Shown in pieces: positions 1 through 9,983 of a stretch of 64,000 nt of DNA. Under the pieces are notes generated by a model that saw nothing but the letters and a program-made list of their open reading frames with translations, was not told the DNA's origin and searched no databases. The position numbers and the translations under genes were made by a program. This DNA is from Plantago ovata (Eukaryota > Streptophyta > Magnoliopsida > Lamiales > Plantaginaceae). The first letter of the stretch is position 1; every line of letters begins with the position of its first letter. The DNA lies in contig CM051457.1 of the NCBI GenBank assembly GCA_028274465.1, positions 16,875,097-16,939,096 on the forward strand, given 5' to 3'.

Positions 1-219
1 AAACTATATTTACAGAGTTAAGCCTAAGTCGCTCATTATAGATGCGACTTCCATATTGCAGTAATGCGTACTCATCAATTCGTCAGTTTTGTAGCTTGCT
101 AACACGTTGAGGAAAGCACACAAGTTCGTCTCTTCTTGAATCCGTTGCTTCTCTGCATTTTGTAAGCTCAGATGTTCTTCTTCTCCTTTCTGGACATTCT
201 GAACAATCTTCTCTTCACA
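1..219 (-). repeat. 3' LTR of the copia element, partial
   Basis: Ends with CA at 219, next to the polypurine tract. It corresponds to 5287-5509 of the other LTR; about 190 bp lie beyond the left edge of the window. Confidence 0.92.
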
Positions 220-232
220 CTCCCCCTCAAGA
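220..232 (-). other. Polypurine tract of the copia element
   Basis: The minus strand reads TCTTGAGGGGGAG directly before the 3' LTR. This purine run primes plus-strand DNA synthesis. Confidence 0.85.
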
Positions 233-2029
233 GGTGCGTATAGATCTTGTATGCACATCTTGGAAGTGAGATCTTGAAGATGTTCTCTGGTTAAGGCCTT
301 AGTAAAGACATCTGCAAGCTGCTTCTTGGTTGGAACATAAGAAACTTGGATTACTCCTTCAAGAACTTTGTCTCTGACAAAGTGACAATCGATTTCCAGA
401 TGTTTAGTTCTCTCATGAAACACCGGATTCTTAGTAAGATGTATGGCAGACTGGTTATCACAGAAAAGAGTAATTGGTGACTTGCAGTAAATTTTGAAAT
501 CCTTCAAAAGAGAAATAAGCCAAATGATTTCACAACTAGTAAATGCTAAGGCTCTATATTCAGCTTCTGAAGATGATTTACTGACTGTTGACTGCTTCTT
601 ACTCTTCCAACTGATCAAAGACTTACCCAAGAAAACACAATAACCAGTAGTAGACTTCCTAGTAAAGGGACATGAAGCCCAATCAAAATCACAATATGCA
701 GTAAGGTAAGTTCCTGATCCAAAGCTAAAAAGAATCCCTTGGCCAGGTGAACCTTTAAGGTATCTAACAACTCTTAATGCAGCTGTCATGTGTTCAACTG
801 TAGGCTTATCCATAAATTGGCTTAAGATCCCTACAGCAAAAGTGATGTCTGGTCTGGTAATGTTGAGATAAATCAACTTTCCTACCAGCTTTCTGTAAGA
901 TGTAACATCATGAATGACATTATCACCATCTGCAAACAATTTCAGATTCACCTCCATTGGTGTCACTACAGGCTTACATTCAGTAAGACCTGTCTCTTGC
1001 AACATTTCCAGAACATATTTTCTCTGACAAACATGTAAACCTTGAGCTGTCTTTGTTACTTCTAAACCAAGAAAGTACTTGACATTACCAAGATCTCTTA
1101 TCTTGAAAGCAGAATGCAAAGACTTCTTTACTGCATCAATTTGCTCATTTGATGATCATGTGATGATAATATCATCAACATAGACAAGCAAAGCAATAAA
1201 GTGATCTGCAGAACTCTTGGTAAAGAGTGAATAATCTGCTGCTGACTGTACAAAATCGAGTTTAACAAGAATCTCAGTTAACTTGTAGTTCCATTGTCTG
1301 GATGCTTGTTTCAATCCATACAATGACTTTGTTAACTTGAGAACCGGCTTCTACTTGCACATAGCAGCTTGTTGGATTATCTCCCCCTGAAACAAGTAGC
1401 CAGGAGGAGCATCCATGTAAATGTCCTCAAAGAGGTCACCATTTAAGAAGGCATTGGCCACGTCCATTTGTTCACAAGGCCATTGAAAATGTGCTACGAG
1501 AGCAATGAAAGTCCGAACAGTGGTAAGTTTGGCCACCGGACTGAATGTTTCTAAATAATCCAGCCCATATTGCTGCGAGTTGCCTTTAGCCACAAGGCGT
1601 GCTTTGTACTTGTCTATAGAACCATCAGCCTTAAGCTTAGTTTTATAGACGTACTTGCACCCAATAGGACTATGGCCAACAGGCAAAAGAACCTCTTTCC
1701 AGGTTTGATTATTCTTAAGAGCTTGCAACTCTTGATCCATGGCATCTTGCCAGTGAGAAGAAACAACAGCTTCATGATAGAACTTAGGATCTTGATGAAC
1801 CATGAGCATAAGAGAAAATGTTCTATCAGAGGAAGGCAAATGATCATAAGACATAATTGCAAATAGGATACCTACTAGCAGATCTGGGAAGTGGTACCTG
1901 TTGCAACATGTACAAGTAGAAATCTTTGTATCTGGAATTTGGCATCTTCACTCTATGAGAAACCTTAAGAGATGGTGGAGGAAGGGAAACAACTGGTTCC
2001 GAAACAGAAGAAAAATCACAAGGAGTCAC
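220..2029 (-). pseudogene. copia reverse transcriptase and RNase H, broken
   Basis: Linker frame 1844-2029 shifts by one base near 1850 into the reverse transcriptase frame (1351-1854), which has KARLVAKG and QMDVANAFLNGDL. A TAG at 1348-1350 and a TGA at 1156-1158, just after the YVDD polymerase motif (around 1165-1180), interrupt it. The last frame (from 1119 leftward) holds the thumb region and RNase H, with SSSEAEYRAL, CDNQSAIHL, RTKHLEIDCHF and ADVFTKAL. It has no stop before the polypurine tract and reads on into the 3' LTR to position 10. Confidence 0.92.
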
Positions 2030-2083
2030 AGAAGTATCAAGTGATGGAGAAGAAGAAGAAGACTTGTCACTGGGAATATGTGA

Positions 2084-3324
2084 TTATGAATAAGGAGAAA
2101 GCTGACGAGTAGTGACACTTGATTGTGAAGCTGGTGACAGAGAAGAAGAACCAGAGGAAGGAGAAGAAGGAGAAGAATCAGCAAGATGAATGGGTAAAGA
2201 TGGAGTAGAGATTGGGTGAGAAACAGGCAACAAAGGCTCAGTCTCAATAGGATCAATAGAGAAAGGAGTATCAGCTTTTTCTGGAGAAGGAATAGAATGT
2301 GATGGCAAACAAGGGAAGTGATGTTCAAGAAAATGAACTTTCCGGGAAATATGAACCCTATGAGTGCGTAAATTATAAACTTTGTACCCTTTGATATGAG
2401 GAGGGTAACCAATGAATAGACAAGGATCAGCACGATGATCATCAAATTTCCTTTTATGCACAGGAGAACTAATGATATAACATAAGCAACCAAAAGAACG
2501 AAGTAAAGAATAATCAGGTGCTTTCTTATAAAATAACTCAAATGGACTGAGACCATTGAGATTATGAGCAGGCAATCGATTAATAAGGTAAGCAGCTGTA
2601 AGAACAACATCACCCCAAAATCGTAAGTGAACTCCCGACTGAAAGAGCAAAGCTCTTGAAACACCAAGGAGGTGTTGATGTTTACGCTCTACAACACCAT
2701 TTTGTTCTGGTGTGTAGGCACAACTTTGATGAATAATCCCAAGGCTAGAAAGCTCTTGGTGAAAAGCAAATTCACTGCCATTATCAGTTCGGATTTGCTT
2801 AACCACAAAATTGTATTGAGTCTTGATCATAGCAATGAATGACAAGATAATATGCTTAACTTCTGACTTGTTCTTAAACAGATGAATCCAAGTGTAGCTA
2901 CTATGATCATCAACAATGGTGAGAAATAATGATGGCCATTTAAAGTAGCCTGTGAATATGGCCCCCAAACATCGAAATGAACCAAGTCAAACATAGAAGC
3001 AGAAATAGTAGTACTAAGAGGAAATGGTTTCTTTTTCATTTTAGATTCAAAACAAATAGTACAATCTTTATGATCAAGACATACAACATCTCTAGATTTA
3101 ATCAACCTCATTTTAGCAAAAGAGGGATGGCCTAAACGATTGTGCCAAAGTACAGAATCCGAATTTTTAACATGTAAAGTAGCAGGTAAAGAAACTAAAG
3201 TAGAAGTACTAGATAAAGAGTTAGCTCTATGACCATAAGCAGATGGTATAGTCATAACAAACAAGGACTTAAAGCTCTTAGCGAGTCCAGTCTTGATCCC
3301 TGAAGAAGCTCCTGAATGTAACAA
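2084..3324 (-). pseudogene. copia GAG-pre-integrase and integrase core, frameshifted
   Basis: The first frame (2827-3324) has the zinc-binding pre-integrase segment with HNRLGHPSFAKM and a C-x2-C (CTICF) pattern. After a one-base loss near 2925 the second frame (2084-2968) carries the integrase core with the D-D-E triad: VDDHS, RTDNGSEF and the glutamate in VERKHQH. The domain would insert element cDNA into the genome. A serine- and proline-rich tail follows and stops at 2084-2086 (TAA). Confidence 0.9.
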
Positions 3325-3845
3325 GAATCATGAGTAAACACAAATATGAATCGTCCAAGATCAGGAATCTTACTGACTGAGAGTAAGTTAACCTGAAAAG
3401 AAGGAACAAACAACACATTGGTAAGTGTTAAAACATCAGATAACTTGATGCTACCCATTTGTGTTACCAAAAATTGAGTTCTATCAGGTAATTGCACAGA
3501 AGTGTTTATATAAACAACATCAGAAGTAAAGAAATCAGGAGAGCATACCACATGATCAATAGCTCCTGTATCAACAACAAATTGATTGTGCAAACTTGAA
3601 ATAAAACTTTGTGCATGATTAACTAAAGAAGAGGTAAAAGTTATACCTGTCAGCTTGTCTGTAGTGTGATCAACATCTCCTTGTTGAGAATAAGAAGAAC
3701 CACCTTGAGGATGATGTGGAGTGTGAACCACCATATTAAGATCTCTAGAAGAAGATGGTCCTGACATGGGGCAACCAGAACCTAGCATGCCTTGACCAGA
3801 AGAATTGTCCATAAGCTGCATCAAATTCTGCATTTGTGTTCTCAT
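3252..3845 (-). pseudogene. copia aspartic protease region
   Basis: The protease active-site motif is visible as FVVDTGAIDHVVCS; copia proteases usually have D-S-G-A. It processes the polyprotein in intact elements. The frame starts after the in-frame stop at 3849 and is lost near 3290, where the continuing reading moves to the frame of the integrase pre-domain. Confidence 0.85.
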
Positions 3846-3848
3846 CTG

Positions 3849-4911
3849 TTAATACTGAGAACTCATATCATTGCCAGACATTTGATTAGCATAATGCTGC
3901 CCTGAACCTTGGGACTGATGGTAACCATGTAACTGACTATGGGCCTTGTTATAGCCATCATCCTTGGGATAAGCAAGCTTCTTGTTGAACTTATATCCTG
4001 GAGGAAAGCCAATTATCTTATAGCATTTCTCAACCACATGTCCTGGCCTGTTACGAGCTTGCATCACAACTTGACCATGGATAGTGTTATACTCAGGGTT
4101 CAATCCCATAAGGAACTGAAACATTTTGTCTATCTCATGATTACAGTGAGTACATGCCATTGATTTTGGCCTACCAGCAACACAAATACAAGCAGGAACA
4201 GGCCTATGTTGGCGCAACTCTTCCCATACTTATGACATCTGACCAAAATACACCTCTACAGTTTGATCACCCTATGCTCTAGTATACACATCCATTTGCA
4301 AACGATAGATTCTCATGAGATCTGGCTGTGAGTAAACATATCTTATCCCACAACTCTCTAGCATTCTCAATGAACAACACAGTTACCTTAATCTCCTCAC
4401 TCAGACAATGCAAAATCCACGAAGAAACAATCGTATTGCATCTAATCCAAGGCAAGCACAACTTGTTCTCCAAAGGAGGCATAGTAATAGAACCATGAAT
4501 AAAGCCTAACTTATTCTTAAACTTCAACGTCATAAGCATTTCTCGTTTCCAAGTAAGATAGTTAGAGCCTTTGAGAGGTACCTTAACCGCTCCAGAAGAT
4601 AAGGTGTCAGTAGGTACCGGATAGTACACACTGTGTGGATCTGTAGGATCCTCATCGACAACTTTCTTTTGTGTGTCATCAAGCTTAGCAACAACCTTCA
4701 GTGGTGGAATCACAACACGATCATCATGAACCTTCAAATTCACATCATCCTTCATGTTCAAATCCTCTATCTCGATTTTCTCAAAATCCTTATCAGATCC
4801 AAACATTTCAGCAACAAACAGAGGTAAACTTAGCAGTAAAACACGAAATAAGCAACAACTTCTATGAAAAACTTCTGAAAACCAGAGAATACAACAAATC
4901 AACCGATTCAA
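3849..4911 (-). pseudogene. copia gag, broken
   Basis: The N-terminal gag part (4279-4911) carries a motif LKGSNYLTWKREM, typical of plant copia gag, and its likely true start is the internal Met before FGSDKDFEK. Stops interrupt the frame between 4279 and 4217. The downstream part (3849-4217) has the conserved QFLMGLNPEYNTIHGQ helix and then joins abruptly to the second half of a CCHC zinc knuckle (NRPGHVVEKCYK). The first two cysteines of the knuckle are missing, so an internal deletion is likely. A TAA stop at 3849-3851 separates gag from protease in the same frame. Confidence 0.88.
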
Positions 4912-5085
4912 CTAGAAAATGACAGAATTGAACAAATCTCAGTAACAAACACAAATCAAAGCAACAGCTCAATCAACTGAAAACAAGCCGATTGAAAGTG
5001 ATAACAACTCAACTCCTCACAGAATAGAATGATAACGAGAATCGGATAGAGAAGAAGACAATCAGAAGCTCAGGCTTGGCAACCT

Positions 5086-5098
5086 GGCTCTGATACCA
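5086..5098 (-). other. Primer-binding site (initiator tRNA-Met type)
   Basis: The minus strand reads TGGTATCAGAGCC immediately after the LTR. This is the usual copia site complementary to the 3' end of initiator methionine tRNA, where reverse transcription starts. Confidence 0.9.
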
Positions 5099-5509
5099 TG
5101 TCAAAATACATGGAGAGCGCGAAAACAATGGAAGCATTCATGGTTGAAAGGAGAGAGTAAATCAAGTGTTTTTGTATTTACTTTACTGAAAATGAGAATG
5201 AATTCTGTACAGAGAAAGAGTAGAAAGGGGCTTATTTATACTCCCGCCTTTCTGTTTAAGCTAAACTAATCCTACTTAATTAACTTAAACTATATTTACA
5301 GAGTTAAGCCTAATTAAGTCTCTTCTTATAGATGCGACTTCCATATTGCAGTAACGCGTACTCATCAGTTCGTCCGTTTTGTAGCTTGCTAACGCGTTGA
5401 GGAAAGCACACAAGTTCGTCTCTTCTTGAATCCGTTGCTTCTCTGCATTTTGTAAGCTCATATGTTCTTCTTCTCCTTTCTGGACATTCTGAACAATCTT
5501 CTCTTCACA
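5099..5509 (-). repeat. 5' LTR of the copia element
   Basis: 411-bp LTR. On the plus strand it begins with TG at 5099 and ends with CA at 5509. The primer-binding site touches its left edge. A minus-strand TATAAATA box lies at 5233-5240 and probably starts transcription of the element. Positions 5287-5509 match the partial LTR at 1-219. Confidence 0.92.
5233..5240 (-). promoter_or_regulatory. TATA box inside the 5' LTR
   Basis: The minus strand has TATAAATA in a GC-richer context within the LTR, a plausible core promoter for the element. Confidence 0.6.
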
Positions 5510-5869
5510 TGTATTGAAGGTTGCCTATTGCCACTATTTATGATACAGTTTTTGGAAGAAATTGAGCACCTAACTTATTCCTGTGAACTTTTTCATCAGT
5601 AGCATATACTAACAATTAACCAGTATTGGAAGACTTAATTTATCATGATCCACTATATAGGCTGAGTACTCCAGAACAATTTCCTTGTGCTATTGAAAAA
5701 TGAATTGTATCCTTGTTAGCTTGCTGGTTAGCGAAACAGTAACGTAACAAAGATGCTTGTTTCATTATTGGGTTGTTAGTCACTTGGTTGTTGTAATGTC
5801 GCACTTCATTAAAAACTTTGATTACTTATACTTTGTGGTTGGAGTGTACTAGAATGAAGCACAAGATAA

Positions 5870-5959
5870 GATTGCAGATTTTGAGATGAAATGCATGCAC
5901 ATATAGATAGTGAAGATTGCAGATTTTGAGATGAAATGCATGCACATATAGATAGTGAA
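5870..5959 (+). repeat. Perfect 45-bp tandem duplication
   Basis: Two identical 45-bp units (5870-5914 and 5915-5959), starting GATTGCAGATTTTGAG, lie within the PCNA pseudogene. Both carry the same 2-bp frame-breaking insertion, so the duplication happened after that mutation. Confidence 0.95.
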
Positions 5960-6062
5960 CATCTTGGGTTCCCAGATGCTGAATTTGAAGCGATCATTAG
6001 AATGCCTTCTGTTGAATATGCAAGAACTTGCAGAACTCGTAGAAGTTTTATTGGTGAAACAG

Positions 6063-6151
6063 GTACTGTTATGAGCTCTTACTTTTACAAGTGAACTAAT
6101 TAGTTTTAGTGTTCTAATTTTGATAAAATGTGTTGTTACTGGAATATGTAG
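6063..6151 (+). other. Retained intron in the PCNA pseudogene
   Basis: Starts GTACTG after GAAACAG and ends TATGTAG before TTGTGATATCTG. Removing it restores the PCNA reading frame across the junction, which supports the parentage of the copy. Confidence 0.75.
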
Positions 6152-6520
6152 TTGTGATATCTGTTACTAAAGAAGGTGTGATGAGGTTCACTACTAGAGG
6201 TGACATTGGTAAGCTAAACATTGTCTGCAACATACTACTTCAATGGACAAGGTTTGTGCTCGTTTGTTCTTTGAAACATCACATATTCAGTTTTAAGCAT
6301 CTTATGGGAGCTTCGAATCTAAAATTATGTGAATAGTGTATTCGTCTGTGCAACCTGAGGATACTATGATCATTGAGACAGAGAAACCAGTTGTGTAGGC
6401 CTTTGCACTGAACTGCTTGAATTCCTTTGCAATGGCCACACGACAGGGAAACCACAACTTGGTTGTCAATGGAATTCTAGGAATGGGCACGTTCTTACAT
6501 TTGTGGTCAGATGTTTCTAC

Positions 6521-6702
6521 TTGTGCTCCTTTAATATTTTTACCAATATGCTGGAAATTTAGAACGGTTCATTTCAAAGTCCTTGCGATTAATTGATGTT
6601 CCTGAACAAAGTGAGGGGAGTGTTCATTTTCATATATAAAAATTTGTGAAACAAATTAAAACACGGGCATCGCGCTTAGCACAGTACTATAACTCTAGTT
6701 TA

Positions 6703-6758
<56 letters not shown>

Positions 6759-8429
6759 GATTAATTCTACACTTTTGCCTATTTGGTGGTGCATGTCCTT
6801 GTATCCTCTTTTCCCTTACCCTTGATGATCTTGGTGACCAACCATACACAATCTCAAGGAAACCAACATCAAGGATTCAACTACCTAAGACCAATGGTTT
6901 AAAATCTCATTGAAATTGACAAAAGTTCTAAAATATTTCCTTTCAGGAAAAAGTTCTCTATCATCCATTGATCTAAATCACAAAGTCGAAAGTGTAGGAA
7001 GAAAGAACAAAGGAAAACAAGTAAACATAAGCTACTATATAACTTATGGTGTATTTAATGTATTTAATCCTATGCCACACCCCGACCGACACCCATGAAA
7101 CATTGGGGAAAAAAAGCCATTTTAATTTCCCAGAACAGAACAGTGTTGAGACCTGTGTTTTGAATCTCGCCGGGTTGACCCGGTTTAACCGGTATTCGGA
7201 GCCCTCCGCGGGACGATACCATGAACACTCAGAAAAATCTCGAAAATCCAGAATTTTTCCGAGATTTTGGGTGGTGTACCCGGGTTTTTAATTAATGGCC
7301 TTCCAGACCGTGAAGGTGCTTTCTTGATTTATGGAATATATACCATAATCTTTGTACTTTTGCTTTGTGCATGTTTTAAGCAGTTGTTGATGATGCCATC
7401 AAGTATGAAGATATGCCTCAAAGGTGTCCCCTGCAGTATTGAAGAAACAAAGGAAGGAAGTTGAAGTTTACCTTCAAGTTTAATTAAAAAATTGTTGATT
7501 GATGTATTAATGTATTATTGACATCCTGAAATTTCTAAACAATTTTAATGATATTTGTGAACGATTTTATACCGTCACTTAAAACTATAACTAACCATCT
7601 TAAAATTATAACTTAGCATCTTAAAAATTATCACATCATCTTTTTAAAATATTAACAAAATATGTCAAGAAAACTGTCGGTGTAAGTTTTAAAACCATAA
7701 CACCATACCTTAGAACCATGCCATGCCATGCCATGCAAACTAGACACTTATGTCTTGCTCATACTCTTCCCATTTTAGCTATGTGGGATAACTCTCAATT
7801 CCAACTCTTGAGGTTCCTAGCTAAGTTCTCAACCAACACAATTTGAACATTAATTACTATTTCATCACCAAGAGAATTTTAGTAATTCTTTCTCAAGTGT
7901 TTTCTACTATCATAGTAGATTATGCACATTCAATAAACACACAAGTTTTTGAATGTGTGAGTGCTCTTTGGTTAAGCCACAAAGTCATAGAAAAAACCAT
8001 TTGAATTTAGCTAAAATTCCTACATCTTATTATATTAAAAATAATGAAATAAACCCCAAATTTGAAGCCGCTAGTGGTCTAACTGAGAATCAATTAGTTG
8101 AGGAAAAGAAGAGGCGCCATGTAACGATGGTGTGAGTCAGCGAGGAGAAGGATTCATGGTAAATTTTACTATGATGGTTATTGTATTGTGTAATTTAATT
8201 TAATTAGAATAAAAATGAATGAATGCGTACATGAGGACTGAAGAGTACAATTCTGTCGAATTATTATTTATTATACATATATATATTCATACTATTCCAA
8301 TATACACAAAATGTTTTTTCACGTAGCTAAGGGCCATTTGGTAGCATCATATTATAATATCTTGGGCAGCTCTGACAAGTTCGCAAAAGGGTTGAGGCAT
8401 ATCTAGCTATCCAGTGTCGATCGTTATTT
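6521..8429. other. Intergenic, no recognised gene
   Basis: AT-rich DNA with a (CT)n/(TA)n microsatellite and a GC-richer patch at about 7140-7290. Near 7380-7480 a short plus-strand reading VDDAIKYEDMPQRCPLQY follows an acceptor-like AG and looks protein-like, but I cannot assign it. A CCATG repeat lies near 7720. Confidence 0.6.
6702..6755. repeat. Compound (CT)n(TA)n microsatellite
   Basis: About ten CT units run directly into about sixteen TA units. Confidence 0.95.
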
Positions 8430-9983
8430 TCAAAGTTTGCCATTCCACGTACTGAGAAATATAGCTGGTTGGTTACCTTTCACAACCTCTATAGAAAATA
8501 CACAACCATCTTTGCTAGGGTTATCCAAAACAATCATGCCCAAATCTTCGAACTGGCATGCTGCCTCAGCCTGGAATCTTGATTGGAAGTATGCATTAAA
8601 AGCATACGACACATTCTGCATGTAGGTTAGCCCTCCACACGAACCGCCAGGTGCAAGGGCAGTACAATCAGCATATTTGCATGCAAAATCAAATTGCTGC
8701 CTAACTTTCACCGTATCTACGAGGTTCCCGTTGAAAACACACCAACGTGTAGGCATTGTAGTTATCCCATCAACCGTCGCCGGGTACATATCTCTCCCTT
8801 GTCCACTTAGATCAATCTTGTACTTTGGACTTCCGTTCGCCCAGTAAACGCCCCAGTGTCTAGAAAATGGTGTATTTGCAGGATTGTTCGTCTCATCCGT
8901 CAACGAGTGGATAAAGACATCAATTGGTGTACCTGGTCGCATTGGTGTCCCCCTATTACTTGTCACTTTTGGGAGCAAGGCTTTCCAGTACCGCTCTGCA
9001 GATGCCACATCAGCGCCTGGATATCCGTCCGTGGGCCAGCCTACCATGCCTGCTACCACACTCATATGCCCATAACCTGCTTTTCTCAGTGCCCAGATAA
9101 AACTGTCATGGACCAGATCAAATAAATTAGTGTATCTAAGCCCATTGTCATCGGTAATCACAAGCCTTGACCTCCTGTCCGCGAATGCAAAATCGTAATC
9201 AAGTTGTGAAACGTTAACTTGTGCTATGGGAAAAGTTTCGTAAATGAATGGTGCACCGGTTTGGTTTAGCAACTTAAGCGCCTCTAGCATTGGTTCCATG
9301 ACGTCAGGAGAGAATTCCGTTCTGGAAGGCATCGATATATTTTGGGCGAGTACTCCACTTGCTGAGTGCGTAATCACAACCTTGATTTTCTCTCCATATC
9401 CAAGATCATCAATAACACGTTGCACTAATCCGACCCTTTCCACAAACTTAGCCAAGGGGATGCTAGTAAACTTTGCCATCCGAAATGCATTATTTCCAAC
9501 GCATACATACCTGAAATTACATATATACATCAATATACAAGTCTTATAGTTTGCTCAAAGAGCTAGCTCTAGGTAAAATAAGAAACAAAAATTACATGCT
9601 ATATATATGTGTGTGTGTGTGTGTGTTCCCAAAAGGCAAGCTAAGGGTACATACTTAAACTTAACAGTGGGAAAAGGTGAAATTGTCCTGGCAACCCAAT
9701 TCCTGACGGCTTGTTCATCAGCTACGGCAGACTCGCTAGCTATGGTGAGAGAAACGGCAATGTCAGTGCCAGCAAATGCCCTAATGACATTTGCGTCGCT
9801 GTTGAACAATTTGACCTCCTTAATTTGATTTTGCAACAACAAATCAACCGCCATGGATGGAACAAGTGATGTTACTGATTGCCTTCCCCAATTGATACCA
9901 ATGACACATTCTACTGATGATTGTTGTAATGAAATCGAAATCATCCAAATGCATGCGTAGATGACAATTTCTAATGAAGACAT
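8430..9983 (-). CDS. GH17 + X8 (CBM43) beta-1,3-glucanase-like protein, catalytic residues replaced
   Basis: Two exons, 9655-9983 and 8430-9510, with a GTATGT...CAG intron (9511-9654), give 469 residues. An N-terminal signal peptide (about 1-26) sends it to the cell wall. The GH17 barrel starts with IGINWGR and the X8 callose-binding domain follows at about 365-460, with six cysteines (RWCVF, DFACKYADC, GGSCGG, AACQFEDLG, DGCVF). In active GH17 enzymes the acid/base Glu sits in VGNE and the nucleophile Glu in the E-x-GWP motif. Here they read VGNNAF and AGMVGWPTDG, so Asn and Met replace both. I infer a callose- or glucan-binding, non-hydrolytic wall protein, as reported for the atypical Arabidopsis member ZERZAUST. 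There is no hydrophobic tail, so no GPI anchor is expected. The start is the only Met before the signal peptide. Confidence 0.88.

Larger units (their letters stand above)
1..5509 (-). mobile_element. Ty1-copia LTR retrotransposon, degenerate, cut by window edge
   Basis: The element reads on the minus strand: the 5' LTR is on the right (5099-5509), then primer-binding site, gag, protease, integrase, reverse transcriptase and RNase H, polypurine tract, and a partial 3' LTR at 1-219. Integrase before reverse transcriptase is the copia order. Coding is broken by in-frame stops (about 3849, 2084, 1348 and 1156) and frameshifts (about 3290, 2925 and 1850), so it cannot make a full polyprotein. The two LTRs share about 96 percent identity over the visible 219 bp (roughly 8 substitutions and one 4-bp gap), which points to a fairly recent insertion. 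The far-left end and one target-site duplication lie outside the window. Confidence 0.95.
5855..6520 (+). pseudogene. PCNA: PCNA (sliding clamp) pseudogene, intron retained
   Basis: Reading frames match the C-terminal two thirds of plant PCNA, the trimeric DNA sliding clamp. Recognisable pieces, in order: [77 protein letters not shown] and a decayed LVVNGILGMGTFLHL end. A GT-AG intron of 89 bp (6063-6151) splits the motif GET/VVISV in phase 1, so the copy came from DNA and not from spliced mRNA. Damage: a 45-bp tandem duplication (5870-5959), a 2-bp insertion in each copy, an insertion of about 100 bp near 6250-6350, and an in-frame TAG at 6396-6398. The N-terminal domain is absent. Confidence 0.85.

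Noticed and set aside
2026..2667. 213-codon leucine-rich frame on the minus strand
   Set aside because: Overlaps the integrase frame in another phase; a shadow of the copia element.
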